From an uncultured Sphingomonadaceae bacterium (GTDB taxonomy: Bacteria; Pseudomonadota; Alphaproteobacteria; Sphingomonadales; Sphingomonadaceae): a DNA stretch of 64,000 nt. Shown here piece after piece: positions 25,418 through 34,075 of the stretch. Made by a program: the position numbers and the translations under genes. The stretch lies in assembly GCA_947496865.1 (NCBI GenBank), contig CANMEE010000001.1:1045501-1109500 (forward strand), written 5' to 3'. Below the pieces are notes generated by a model. It did not search any database. It was not told the DNA's origin and saw nothing but the letters and a program-made list of their open reading frames with translations. Each line of letters begins with the position of its first letter. The stretch's first letter is position 1.

Positions 25418-26941
25418 ATGGCGTTAGGCCCCCGTCTTGACCTGAGGCAAAGCCAGTCGCTGGTAATGACGCCGCAATTGCAGCAGGCGATCAAACTGCT
25501 GGCGTTATCCAATCTGGAACTTGAGACTTATATCGCTGAGGAAATTGAGAAAAACCCTCTGCTCGACACTGGTGATCTCAGCGTGGAAGCAAAGGGAGAC
25601 GATGGTGGTGACACTGGTGTTGACCTGCCTCCAGAGCCGGGGACGCAAGGCAGCGACGAGATATTATCGTCTGGCCCGGCGGAAGCAGAATCGTCACTCG
25701 ATATGGCGGGAGACGCCGATCAGTTTTCGAACAATAGCCTGAGCGAAAGCGACGGCGCTCTAGACGGCGGCCTTGGTCTGAACGGCACCAGCAGTTCCAG
25801 CAGCGGCGCTGTTGGCGGTGAGGCCCCGGACTTTGAAAATATGCTGGTCGCGGAAACCACGCTGGCGGAATATCTGATGGAACAGGCGGGCGCAATATTG
25901 TCGGGCGCAGATTTGTTCATTGCCCAGCATCTTATCGATCAGATTGATGAAACAGGCTATTTGCAGGCCGATTTGCTGGAATTTGCCCATCGGCTGGGCG
26001 TGCAGCTGGATGATGTGAAGCGGATATTGGTGGAGGTGCAAAGCCTTGAACCGGTTGGTGTAGGGGCTCGGGATTTGTCGGAATGCCTAGCGCTTCAAGC
26101 GAGAGAAGCCGATCGCTATGATCCGGCAATGGCGAAGTTGATTGATAATCTGGATCTGCTGGCCAAGGGCGCTTTGCCGCAACTCAAACGCATGTGCGGC
26201 GTGGATGACGAAGATCTGATGGATATGATATCCGAGATCCGCGCCTATGATCCCAAGCCCGGGTGCAAAATTGGCGGCGGTGATGTGCAAGCGGTTGTAC
26301 CGGATATTTTCATCGCGGAACGTGGTGGGAAATGGTTGATTGAAGTCAACAGCGCAACGCTGCCCAAGGTGCTCGTGAACCGGACCTATTTTACCGAACT
26401 GAAAGACGGGGCGCAGGATAAGGCGTCGAAAGAATGGCTGAACGACTGCCTGGCCGATGCCAGTTGGTTGGTCAAAGCGCTCGACCAGCGGCAACGCACG
26501 ATCATCAAGGTTGCGACCGAAATTGTGAAGCAACAGGAAAATTTCTTCCGTGAAGGGGTCGAGCATTTGCGCCCGCTGACGCTGAAAAATGTTGCGGACA
26601 AAATTGAGATGCATGAATCGACGGTGAGCCGGGTGACATCGAACAAATATCTGTCCTGTTCTCGCGGGACATTTGAGCTCAAATATTTCTTCACCAGCGG
26701 AATCCAGTCGTCGACCGGCGGAGAGGCGGCGTCGGCGGAAGCAGTCAAGAGCCATATCAAGGCGCTGATCGATAATGAAGATCCGAAGAAAATTCTTTCG
26801 GATGATAAGCTGGTGAAGCTGCTCAAAGACAAGGGCTTTGATATCGCGCGGCGCACAGTCGCCAAATATCGTGAGGCGCTGGGTCTAGGAAGTTCGGTGC
26901 AACGCCGTCGGCAGAAGGCGCTTGAGGGTAAGGCGGCTTAG
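25418..26941 (+). CDS. rpoN: RNA polymerase sigma-54 factor
   Basis: Alternative sigma factor of 507 residues that recognises -24/-12 promoters and needs AAA+ activators. Region I is Gln-rich (QSLVMTPQLQQAIKLL); region II is acidic (residues about 60-150). The core-binding part, the HTH (MHESTVSRVTSNKYLS) and the C-terminal RpoN box (ARRTVAKYRE) are complete. It follows lptB by 19 bases, the order known from other alphaproteobacteria, but the usual hpf and ptsN genes are absent downstream. Its stop overlaps that of the convergent GNAT gene. Confidence 0.97.
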   Translation: MALGPRLDLRQSQSLVMTPQLQQAIKLLALSNLELETYIAEEIEKNPLLDTGDLSVEAKGDDGGDTGVDLPPEPGTQGSDEILSSGPAEAESSLDMAGDADQFSNNSLSESDGALDGGLGLNGTSSSSSGAVGGEAPDFENMLVAETTLAEYLMEQAGAILSGADLFIAQHLIDQIDETGYLQADLLEFAHRLGVQLDDVKRILVEVQSLEPVGVGARDLSECLALQAREADRYDPAMAKLIDNLDLLAKGALPQLKRMCGVDDEDLMDMISEIRAYDPKPGCKIGGGDVQAVVPDIFIAERGGKWLIEVNSATLPKVLVNRTYFTELKDGAQDKASKEWLNDCLADASWLVKALDQRQRTIIKVATEIVKQQENFFREGVEHLRPLTLKNVADKIEMHESTVSRVTSNKYLSCSRGTFELKYFFTSGIQSSTGGEAASAEAVKSHIKALIDNEDPKKILSDDKLVKLLKDKGFDIARRTVAKYREALGLGSSVQRRRQKALEGKAA

Positions 26942-27480
26942 GCGGCGCCTATTTGTTTGCGCAACACGACAAATTCCAGTTCCGACGTTTTGGGCAGACC
27001 GTAGCGCGGATCATCGAGCGGGAACGGGCGGCACTCGCCTGTCAGGGCATATCCCCTCCGTTCATAATAAGCGATGAGGTCAGCACGTTGGCGGATGACG
27101 GTCATTTCAATGGCTTGGGCTTGCCAGTTTTCAGATACATAAAGCTCTGACGCACTCAGCAATTTTTTGCCTAATCCACCCGTTTGACGGTCTGGATCCA
27201 CGGTCAGCAGACCGAGATAAGCGAGCTCCTGTTTCACGCGCACCAGTTGCACACAACCGGCAATAGTCGCTCTATCTATAGCGAGCAGGATGACCTGATT
27301 TGGGTCCGCCATTATGTCCTGCAGCGATTCCAGATCGGTTCTCTGCCCCCCTAGTAAATCCGCCTCATGTGTCCAGCCGCGCTTGGCGCTGTCGCCACGA
27401 TAGGCGCTTTCCACCAGCTGATGCAGGGCGGGAAGGTCTTGGGCGCTAGCTGTACGCATCGTCATATCTGGCCCTGACAT
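26938..27480 (-). CDS. GNAT family N-acetyltransferase
   Basis: A 180-residue acetyltransferase with the acetyl-CoA loop around DRQTGGLGKKLL, which matches the R/Q-x-x-G-x-G/A consensus, and the C-terminal YYERRGYALTGE motif. The substrate is unknown. The ATG at 27480 has GGAG at good distance. It is the last gene after the SDR and DUF5818-like genes, and its stop codon overlaps that of rpoN by four bases. Confidence 0.85.
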   Translation of the reverse strand: MSGPDMTMRTASAQDLPALHQLVESAYRGDSAKRGWTHEADLLGGQRTDLESLQDIMADPNQVILLAIDRATIAGCVQLVRVKQELAYLGLLTVDPDRQTGGLGKKLLSASELYVSENWQAQAIEMTVIRQRADLIAYYERRGYALTGECRPFPLDDPRYGLPKTSELEFVVLRKQIGAA

Positions 27481-27483
27481 CGC

Positions 27484-27696
27484 CTATCTCCCGTTTGCTA
27501 ACCGAACACCTTCGGCCTCTATATGGTCATTTCCGATCAGTTGCCCGGTGACGATCACGCGCTTTTCCACCTCATCAATGGGCGTGCGCAGCAATTCGAG
27601 GCGATAGCGCAGGCCATCGTCTGCCTGCAGCACGAAGCCGCCATCGTCACGGACCAAAAGCCCGGCATATTCGCTGTCGTTCGGATTATCCTTCAT
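27484..27696 (-). CDS. Small protein, DUF5818-like
   Basis: A 70-residue protein with the pattern GLLVRDDGGFVLQADDGLRY and VIVTGQLIGNDHIEAEGV, a small beta-barrel-like layout that resembles the DUF5818 family of sphingomonads. The function is unknown. Its ATG overlaps the SDR stop (ATGA), and the GNAT gene starts three bases after its end, so it lies inside a three-gene operon. Confidence 0.65.
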   Translation of the reverse strand: MKDNPNDSEYAGLLVRDDGGFVLQADDGLRYRLELLRTPIDEVEKRVIVTGQLIGNDHIEAEGVRLANGR

Positions 27697-28667
27697 CACG
27701 TTTGTGCGAGTAATTTTTCGCTCAAGTCCCAAAGCCGTTCCGCGGCTTCTTCATCGCAAGCATGAGGCGCCACACAGGCAAAGGGGGGTGAATTTTCGTC
27801 CATCAACTGGGCGACGTCGCAATCTTCGCAATAGAGCCCATGCTTGTCGTTCAGCAGCGGAGACGTCGCGGCCCAAAGGCTAGTGGTGCATCCCTGTGCG
27901 GGGGTTTTAAACCCGTTTTTCGCCATTTCTGACGGCTCGCCATTTTTATCAAGCCAGCCCAGTTCGATCTGTTCATCGACGGGTAAATGGCGTTGTAGCG
28001 GTGTGAAAATCCCGCCCGGGTGCACCGAAAAGGCTCGCCCGCCAAAACCGGCCATCCGCCGGCTCAGTGCATTGGCGAATAGTGCATTGGCACTCTTGGC
28101 CTGCGCGTAAGACGTCCATTTGTTATATTCGCTATTCTCGAACTGGATATCATCCCACAAAATACCATTGCGTTTATGCGCGATCGAAGACAACGCAACG
28201 ACGCGTGGCGCCTCGGCCTTTTCGAGCAAAGGCATCAAGCCTTTGGTGAGCGCAAAATGGCCCATATGATTGACGCCAAATTGGCTTTCCCAACCGGGAC
28301 CGACGCGTTCCAGTGGACAGGCCATGATCCCGGCATTGTTAATCAGCAGATCCAGCTGGCCCAAACTATCGCACATGGCGTCAGCAAATGCGCGCACCGA
28401 AGCAATGTCGGACAAATCCATGGTTGCCGAAGAGACATTACCATCAACGCCGGATAAATTCTCCGCTGCTTTGGCTTCATCGCGCACCGGGACGATGACT
28501 TTCGCGCCCTTGGCAGCCAAGGCCCGCGTTGTTTCCAGACCAATGCCGGAATAGCCGCCAGTGACAATGGCGGTCTTGCCGGTCAGATCAATGTCAGCCA
28601 GCAGTTCATCCGGTTCGCTCTTTGCTCGAAAGCCTGAGCCTAGAGGTTTTTGATCTGCTGCTGCCAT
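27696..28667 (-). CDS. Short-chain dehydrogenase/reductase
   Basis: A 323-residue NAD(P)-dependent oxidoreductase of the retinol dehydrogenase-like type. It has the cofactor motif TGGYSGIG near residue 37, NNAG near 110, and SYAQAKSANALF with the active-site Tyr and Lys in the Y-x-x-x-K arrangement. A good ribosome binding site (AAGGA) precedes the ATG. The substrate is unknown. Confidence 0.85.
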   Translation of the reverse strand: MAAADQKPLGSGFRAKSEPDELLADIDLTGKTAIVTGGYSGIGLETTRALAAKGAKVIVPVRDEAKAAENLSGVDGNVSSATMDLSDIASVRAFADAMCDSLGQLDLLINNAGIMACPLERVGPGWESQFGVNHMGHFALTKGLMPLLEKAEAPRVVALSSIAHKRNGILWDDIQFENSEYNKWTSYAQAKSANALFANALSRRMAGFGGRAFSVHPGGIFTPLQRHLPVDEQIELGWLDKNGEPSEMAKNGFKTPAQGCTTSLWAATSPLLNDKHGLYCEDCDVAQLMDENSPPFACVAPHACDEEAAERLWDLSEKLLAQT

Positions 28668-28691
28668 ATTTCTTTCCTTCTGGTTTCTGAG

Positions 28692-28762
28692 CCGTTAGGC
28701 CTGAGCTCGTCGATGGGTGCCTCTCGACCGAAAGACGTGGTTCGACAGGCTCACCACTAACG
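28692..28762. repeat. REP-like inverted repeat, copy 2
   Basis: A diverged copy of the repeat at 4609. The right arm (TTCGACAGGCTCACCACTAACGGG, last part) is well kept, while the left arm (CCTGAGCTCGTCGATGGG) has several changes. It lies between the SDR start and the alanine dehydrogenase stop. Confidence 0.75.
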
Positions 28763-28783
28763 GGCCTGGAGCGAAACTATAGC

Positions 28784-29911
28784 CTAAACCGCTGGTTTAT
28801 GGCCCACTATCTCTGACACCGGCATATAATCATAGCCCAAATCTTCGGCCACTGCGCGATAGGTGACATGGCCGTTCCATACGTTGAGCCCCTCGGCGAG
28901 ATGGACATCATCACGCAGCGCGGCTTCCCAGCCCTTGTTCGCGATGGCCAGCGCATGGGGCAGGGTGACATTGTTGAGCGCATAGGTGGATGTCCGCGAT
29001 ACCGCGCCGGGCATGTTGGCGACGCAATAATGGACCACATCATCCACGACATAGGTCGGGTCCTGGTGGGTCGTTGCTTTGGACGTTTCAAAACAGCCAC
29101 CTTGATCAATGGCCACATCGCAAAGCACGGAACCGGGTCGCATGGTGGAGAGCATGTCGCGAGTGACCAGCTTGGGTGCTTCGGCGCCGGGGATCAGCAC
29201 TGCACCGATAACTAAATCAGCTTCAGCGACACATTCGGCGAGATTGGCTTTGTTGGAGAAACGTGTTTTGGCGCGCGCCTCAAAATAATTGCCGAGCGTT
29301 TCCAGCACTTCGGGGTTGCGATCAAGGATGGTGACATCCGCGCCTAAACCAGCGGCCATTTGCGCCGCGTTAAAACCAACTACGCCGCCGCCGATGACGG
29401 TAACCTTGCCCGGCGATACGCCCGGCACACCGCCCAGCAATATGCCGCGGCCGCCATGGGCTTTTTCCAAAGCTGTCGCACCCGCCTGAATCGACATGCG
29501 TCCCGCGACCTGACTCATTGGTTTGAGTAACGGCAGACCGCCGGAACCGGTCACGGTTTCATAGGCAATGCAGGTCGCCTTTGACTTAACAAGGTCGGCG
29601 GTTTGCTCCGGATCGGGGGCGAGGTGGAGATAGGTGAATAATATCTGCCCTTCGCGCAGCATGGTGCGTTCGGCGGTTTGCGGTTCTTTCACCTTCACGA
29701 CCATGTCGCATTTTTCAAAAATGTCCGATGCCTTGGCAGCAATAGTTGCGCCAGCAGCTTCATATTCGGTATCGTCTGCGCCAATGCCCAGACCGGCGCC
29801 GGTCTCAACTAACACATCATGACCATGGGCGGACAATTCTCGCACCGATTCCGGGGTCAGGCCGACCCGATATTCATGATTTTTGACTTCTTTGGGTGTT
29901 CCAACACGCAT
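28784..29911 (-). CDS. ald: Alanine dehydrogenase
   Basis: NAD-dependent enzyme of 375 residues that interconverts L-alanine with pyruvate and ammonia. The N-terminal [20 protein letters not shown] and the Rossmann motif [26 protein letters not shown] are characteristic. The catalytic His and Lys regions ([15 protein letters not shown]) are present. It is transcribed divergently from an Lrp/AsnC gene that likely controls it. A clear AGGAG site precedes the ATG. Confidence 0.96.
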   Translation of the reverse strand: MRVGTPKEVKNHEYRVGLTPESVRELSAHGHDVLVETGAGLGIGADDTEYEAAGATIAAKASDIFEKCDMVVKVKEPQTAERTMLREGQILFTYLHLAPDPEQTADLVKSKATCIAYETVTGSGGLPLLKPMSQVAGRMSIQAGATALEKAHGGRGILLGGVPGVSPGKVTVIGGGVVGFNAAQMAAGLGADVTILDRNPEVLETLGNYFEARAKTRFSNKANLAECVAEADLVIGAVLIPGAEAPKLVTRDMLSTMRPGSVLCDVAIDQGGCFETSKATTHQDPTYVVDDVVHYCVANMPGAVSRTSTYALNNVTLPHALAIANKGWEAALRDDVHLAEGLNVWNGHVTYRAVAEDLGYDYMPVSEIVGHKPAV

Positions 29912-29965
29912 GATCGAGTCTCCTAAATATGATCAACCGATAATAGCGCAAACGGGGTAAGAATA

Positions 29966-30012
29966 ATTTCGAAATAGTTGTTTCAAAATCCAAAAATATG
30001 AAATAATATTTC
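29966..30012. promoter_or_regulatory. Candidate Lrp-type operators between ald and its regulator
   Basis: The 132-base divergent region is very AT-rich. It contains ATTTCGAAAT (29966-29975) and GAAATAATATTTC (30000-30012), two small palindromes built from the same GAAAT half. Such repeated AT-rich halves fit Lrp/AsnC octamers. The assignment is inference. Confidence 0.4.
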
Positions 30013-30043
30013 GATAAATCATAAAATATTCGGAAAAAATTTA

Positions 30044-30511
30044 ATGGATCGACTCGATATCGCATTGTTGGAACATATGCAGCAGGATAGTCAGCTTCCG
30101 TTGACCAGCTTGTCTGAAAAAGTCGGGCTGTCGCCATCTGCCTGTCATCGGCGGATCAAGGCGTTGGAAAAAGATGGAGCGATTAAACGCTATGTTGCAG
30201 AGTTGGATAACCGCACAATCGGATTGCAACTGGATGTATTCATAGAGATTCGTCTGACGGCACAAACCGAAATATCTTTTTCGGCTTTTGAGAGTGCGGT
30301 TCATCAGATTGATGAAATATTGGAATGCCATCTTATGTCTGGCGAAGCCGATTACCGCCTGCGGGTCGCGGCACGGGATGTTGCCGACTATGATGATATT
30401 CATCGCAATTGTCTGGCGCGCTTGCCCGGCGTTGCTGCAATGCATAGTGCTTTTGCGATCCGTGCGATCAAAAAATGGTCGGGCTATCCGGTAAAGCGTT
30501 TACTGGGTTAA
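30044..30511 (+). CDS. Lrp/AsnC family transcriptional regulator
   Basis: A 155-residue feast/famine regulator. The N-terminal HTH (LTSLSEKVGLSPSACHRRIKALEKDGAI) is followed by the RAM effector domain (residues about 65-150). It is divergent from ald, so regulation by L-alanine is inferred, as for AldR-type regulators. Its stop codon overlaps the stop of the convergent cyclophilin gene (TTAA). Confidence 0.9.
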   Translation: MDRLDIALLEHMQQDSQLPLTSLSEKVGLSPSACHRRIKALEKDGAIKRYVAELDNRTIGLQLDVFIEIRLTAQTEISFSAFESAVHQIDEILECHLMSGEADYRLRVAARDVADYDDIHRNCLARLPGVAAMHSAFAIRAIKKWSGYPVKRLLG

Positions 30512-31488
30512 AGCGGCTTCATACGGCGAATTGGCACGGGAACGGTGCAAATATTGCCATAACCGCCATGGGCCTTGATATATTGCAACAGCGATGGGCT
30601 GTAACTGGCGAGATATTCGTAGCGCGGTTGCTCGGCGACCGGCAGTTCGCTGGCCAGACGCACCGAAGTGATCATTATATGTTCTGACTTGTCGGCATAA
30701 AATCCGCCCGCTGCGGTGCCGAGTGGCAGGTTGGTGACATGCTCCAACCCGTCAATCACCCGCCCGACCATGCCGAATGTCGTATCGAGACTGCGCGCCG
30801 CTTCACCGGTAACGATAGAGATTTCCGCGCCCGTGCCCGCGTCCGGTGGATCATAATGGGCCGGGGACAGCGCGCCGCGACAGGTGATCGGAAAGGCTTT
30901 GCCATTCTTGGTGCCAATTGGCCAGCCCGCGCCAAAGCCGACTTTTGCGCCATAGCTTTCATAGATCATCTTCATTAGCGGCCGGATGTCCGTGCCCTGA
31001 TATTCATTGCTATAAGCAACCGCGGCATCCAGCGCTGCCCTGTCGGTATCGCGCTTTGCGCCGAGCGCGCTGTTAAAATAGTCGCTCTCCGGTACGGTTT
31101 CGAGATTTTTGGGGACCTGTTTGTTGTCAGGATTGCCGCCAAATTGGGTTACGAAATTCTTGGCAACGCGATAGATTTTCGTACCATCCCACCAGCGCTG
31201 GGCGGCAAATTTGCGCACGTTGCGGACATGCGCGCCGGATAGTTCGGTCGGGATCAGCTGGATCACCGTTTGTCGCTTATTGCCCTCGGCATTTTCGGGC
31301 AGAGTGAAGATCATCAGGTCGCTGACCGGAATCGGCAGCCAGTGATCGGCGGGCGCGGCATTGAGCACTTGTTCAGGCGTAAGCGCCGGTTTTTCCTCAA
31401 TCTCTTCATAATCTTCATCTTGCGCGAGAGCCGGTTGCGCAATTAAGGACAGGGCCAATATCGCCCACAAGCTGTCGCGAATCCTCAT
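30508..31488 (-). CDS. Secreted cyclophilin-type peptidyl-prolyl isomerase 1
   Basis: A 326-residue protein with a signal peptide (ending QPALAQ), an acidic linker and a cyclophilin-like domain (FAAQRWWDGTKIYRVAKNFVTQFGG). Large insertions separate the usual cyclophilin strands. It probably acts in the periplasm on folding of exported proteins. It is the second of two tandem paralogues; its start overlaps the stop of the first (ATGA). Confidence 0.8.
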   Translation of the reverse strand: MRIRDSLWAILALSLIAQPALAQDEDYEEIEEKPALTPEQVLNAAPADHWLPIPVSDLMIFTLPENAEGNKRQTVIQLIPTELSGAHVRNVRKFAAQRWWDGTKIYRVAKNFVTQFGGNPDNKQVPKNLETVPESDYFNSALGAKRDTDRAALDAAVAYSNEYQGTDIRPLMKMIYESYGAKVGFGAGWPIGTKNGKAFPITCRGALSPAHYDPPDAGTGAEISIVTGEAARSLDTTFGMVGRVIDGLEHVTNLPLGTAAGGFYADKSEHIMITSVRLASELPVAEQPRYEYLASYSPSLLQYIKAHGGYGNICTVPVPIRRMKPL

Positions 31489-32585
31489 GGTGTCACGCGC
31501 CGCACCGGCACCGGAATATTGCAAATGTCCGCACCACCGGCCGGTTTAATAAAAAACGGATCGCGGCGATTGGCGCGGGCATCGGCATATTGAGCGAAGG
31601 CTTTGCTGGCGGTGTCCAGATATTCAAACCGGAGTTGCTCCGTTGGGGGCAGGGCCGTGCCCAGCCGGATCGACTGGATCGGCACGCGCTTGCTGGCATC
31701 GGCATAAAAGCCCAACTGTCCCTTGCCACGCGGCAGGCTGGAGAGATGGTCTATGCCCTCGATAATCCGCCCGACCACCGCAATATTGCGGTCGAGGTGG
31801 CGGGGGGCATGGCCGATAACGGTATAGAGTTCTGCGCCTGTGCCGGTATTAGGGGAGAGATTGCGACCTACGCCGACCATGCCGTAGCAGTGGACGGGCC
31901 AAAATTTAGGAACTCGTGTTTCCGCATTGAGCTCGGCGGCAAGTGGCCATCCGTCAAATATTGTAGCAACGTCTGAGTAGCGGTCTGACACCTGGGCTCG
32001 TAGCTTATCTAGAAACCCATCGTCATATTCTTCGGGGGAAAGGCTGATTTGGTCGCGGTCAATTCGCGCTATGACTAACGCGTTGATTATCAACGATGCC
32101 TGTTTGTCCGACAATTTGTCAGCGTTTAGTGGAAAGTCCGGATAATCTGGTAGCTTTGAAGTGACATACTCACTCTCCGGCACTTCCACCAAACCCTCCG
32201 GCAAAGCCTTCTGCTCTGTCTCTCCCGATTCCGGATTGTCATATCCCGCGTCACCCCATTGCACGACATAATTATCCTGCACCCGGTTGATGCTCGTTCC
32301 ATCCCAGAATTTCGCCGCCGCGAGCTTGCGGATATTGCCGATCCAGCCTTGGGAGAAAGGCGGCGGCATCAATTGGATGACCACACGGCGCGGGTCTCCC
32401 TTGGCATCCGGGGCCAGATCCATCACGAGCAGATCGCTCGCCGCTATGGCTTTCCAGTCGCTTGCCGGGGCCGCGTCCACTATCGCATTGGGGCTCGGAT
32501 ATTCCTTTTTGGGAAGCTCTTGCGCTGCAAGGGAAGAGGCCGCCATCAGGGCGGCGATAGGGAGGATAAAAGCAAATCGTTTCAT
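31485..32585 (-). CDS. Secreted cyclophilin-type peptidyl-prolyl isomerase 2
   Basis: A 366-residue paralogue of the downstream gene, with signal peptide (AASSLAAQ) and the same layout: LAAAKFWDGTSINRVQDNYVVQWGD followed by an insert and a C-terminal half with VVGRIIEGIDHLSSLPRG. The shared VFNAAPADHW/VDAAPASDW start of the mature part supports a tandem duplication. Several aromatic active-site residues of cyclophilin A are not obvious, so catalytic activity is uncertain. Confidence 0.8.
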   Translation of the reverse strand: MKRFAFILPIAALMAASSLAAQELPKKEYPSPNAIVDAAPASDWKAIAASDLLVMDLAPDAKGDPRRVVIQLMPPPFSQGWIGNIRKLAAAKFWDGTSINRVQDNYVVQWGDAGYDNPESGETEQKALPEGLVEVPESEYVTSKLPDYPDFPLNADKLSDKQASLIINALVIARIDRDQISLSPEEYDDGFLDKLRAQVSDRYSDVATIFDGWPLAAELNAETRVPKFWPVHCYGMVGVGRNLSPNTGTGAELYTVIGHAPRHLDRNIAVVGRIIEGIDHLSSLPRGKGQLGFYADASKRVPIQSIRLGTALPPTEQLRFEYLDTASKAFAQYADARANRRDPFFIKPAGGADICNIPVPVRRVTP

Positions 32586-32604
32586 AAACGGGTTCCTGTA
32601 ATAT

Positions 32605-32676
32605 GCCGTTAGTCCTGAGCCTGTCGACGGACGCCTATGGTCTTGAAACGCCCTTCGACGGGTTCAGGACTGCCGG
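32605..32676. repeat. REP-like inverted repeat, copy 3
   Basis: Left arm GCCGTTAGTCCTGAGCC... and right arm ...GGTTCAGGACTGCCGG form a third copy of the element seen at 4609. It lies upstream of the cyclophilin gene, about 120 bases before tRNA-Ser. The stretch 32677-32794 between it and the tRNA shows no further feature. Confidence 0.85.
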
Positions 32677-32794
32677 ATAATGTGATAATCCTGACCCTAA
32701 CCACAAGCAAGCTCTTGCGAAAGAGCGTTTCGCGCACTAGGGGAAGCGACGCTGTCAGAGTTTCGACCATCCAAATGATTCTGATAAGCATTGC

Positions 32795-32882
32795 GGAGTC
32801 GTGGCAGAGTGGTCGATCGCGCACGCTTGGAAAGCGTGTATAGGGCAACCTATCGAGGGTTCGAATCCCTCCGACTCCGCCA
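32795..32882 (+). tRNA. tRNA-Ser (GGA)
   Basis: The 88-base sequence has the acceptor pair GGAGTCG/CGACTCC, a long variable arm typical of class II tRNA, a T-arm with GGTTCGAATCC, and encoded CCA. The anticodon stem CACGC/GCGTG holds TTGGAAA, giving anticodon GGA, which reads UCC/UCU. The 159 bases that follow up to the next gene show no feature. Confidence 0.96.
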
Positions 32883-33041
32883 TTTTTCATTCCTGCTTTT
32901 TGGTCCTTGAAAATCGGGTCTGCGCTTGTCGAACGCCCGCTATCGGACTAGGGACAATGTTCATATTAGACCGTCTTGGGTTCTACCAGTCCGAGCCGTT
33001 GGTCTAGCGTTTTTAACGGTGACAGATAAACAGGACAAAAA

Positions 33042-33914
33042 ATGGATTTGGTCGGCCCTGCTTCGCACAGCTATTTCTCTCAGCGGCTTCGCCTGCATTA
33101 TGCCGATTGGGGCAATGCGGAAAAGCCGCCATTGATCCTGTTGCATGGCGGTAAGGATCATTGCCGCAACTGGGATTGGGTGGCGCAGGAATTGCGCAAT
33201 GACTGGCATATTATTGCGCCGGATGTGCGCGGTCATGGCGACAGCCAGTGGAGCACAGACGGCAATTATACGACTATGGCGATGGTTACCGATCTGGCGC
33301 AGCTCATCCATCAACTTGACCTCTCTCCTGTCACGATTGTTGCGCACAGCATGGGTGGGAATATCGCGCTGCGCTATACAGGGCTTTATCCCGATACGGT
33401 GCGCAAGCTGGTTGCGATTGAAGGCTTGGGCCCCAGCCCAGAGATGCTCGCCGAACGCGAAAAAATCGGCCAGATTGAGCGCGTGCGCAATTCGATTGAG
33501 GAAAAGCGCAAGGCCGCGGGGCGGCAGGTGAAGCGCTATGCGACATTTGAGGATGCGCTCAAACGCATGCAGGATGCCAATGGTCATTTGTCCGATGAAC
33601 AGGCCCGCCACCTGACCACCCACGCGGTTATCCGCAACGAGGATGGCAGTTACAGCTGGAAGTTTGATCCCTATGTGCAGCATTGGGATTCGATTGATCT
33701 GCAGCAGTCCGATATCCAGCAGCTATGGCGCAACATCACCTGTCCGACCCAACTGCATTATGGCGATGATAGCTGGGCGAGCAATCCGGAGAAGGATGGG
33801 CGGATGCAGTATTTTGGCGACAATGTGTCGGTGAAGAGCTTCGCCAATGCCGGGCACTGGCTCCATCACGATCAGTTTGATCAATTTGTTGGCGAGTTGC
33901 GGGCCTTTCTATAG
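33042..33914 (+). CDS. Alpha/beta-fold hydrolase
   Basis: A 290-residue soluble hydrolase. The oxyanion-hole region LILLHGGKDHCRNWDWV, the nucleophile elbow IVAHSMGGNIALRY (Ser) and the late GHWLHHDQFDQFVGELRAFL (His) mark the alpha/beta fold. The acid is probably the Asp in HYGDDSWASN. The substrate is not known; haloalkane dehalogenases and esterases share these features, but a Ser nucleophile argues for an esterase-like enzyme. It is monocistronic. Confidence 0.85.
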   Translation: MDLVGPASHSYFSQRLRLHYADWGNAEKPPLILLHGGKDHCRNWDWVAQELRNDWHIIAPDVRGHGDSQWSTDGNYTTMAMVTDLAQLIHQLDLSPVTIVAHSMGGNIALRYTGLYPDTVRKLVAIEGLGPSPEMLAEREKIGQIERVRNSIEEKRKAAGRQVKRYATFEDALKRMQDANGHLSDEQARHLTTHAVIRNEDGSYSWKFDPYVQHWDSIDLQQSDIQQLWRNITCPTQLHYGDDSWASNPEKDGRMQYFGDNVSVKSFANAGHWLHHDQFDQFVGELRAFL

Positions 33915-33978
33915 ATAGTTGCATAGTTTCATCCGCTCGTCCTGTTCAATCGATTGCGACCGGATAAAATGCCAGTCG

Positions 33979-34038
33979 ATGTGATAGCCTATCACATTTG
34001 ATGTGACATAGCTCTGGACTCGTCACATTGTAATGTGA
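33979..34038. promoter_or_regulatory. Array of five ATGTGA half-sites upstream of ribB
   Basis: In 60 bases lie ATGTGA (33979), TCACAT (33992), ATGTGA (34001), TCACAT (34023) and ATGTGA (34033). They make the 19-base palindrome ATGTGATAGCCTATCACAT, then TCACATTTGATGTGA, then TCACATTGTAATGTGA. The last ends 37 bases before the RibB start. Such an array marks a specific repressor or activator site. No FMN riboswitch fold is seen in this region. Confidence 0.65.
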
Positions 34039-34075
34039 TAACGAGAGCGCAAATACATCAAACAAGGGCCCAGAT

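Noticed and set aside
32961..33683. Minus-strand open frame (240 codons) opposite the alpha/beta hydrolase
   Set aside because: The plus-strand hydrolase has intact catalytic motifs and a clear RBS; the antisense frame has neither.
33979..33997. CRP/FNR site at ATGTGATAGCCTATCACAT
   Set aside because: The spacing between TGTGA and TCACA is seven bases, not the six of CRP, and no other CRP-like feature is seen.
33915..34075. FMN riboswitch upstream of ribB
   Set aside because: The region is only 161 bases, dominated by ATGTGA palindromes, and shows none of the conserved riboswitch core segments.
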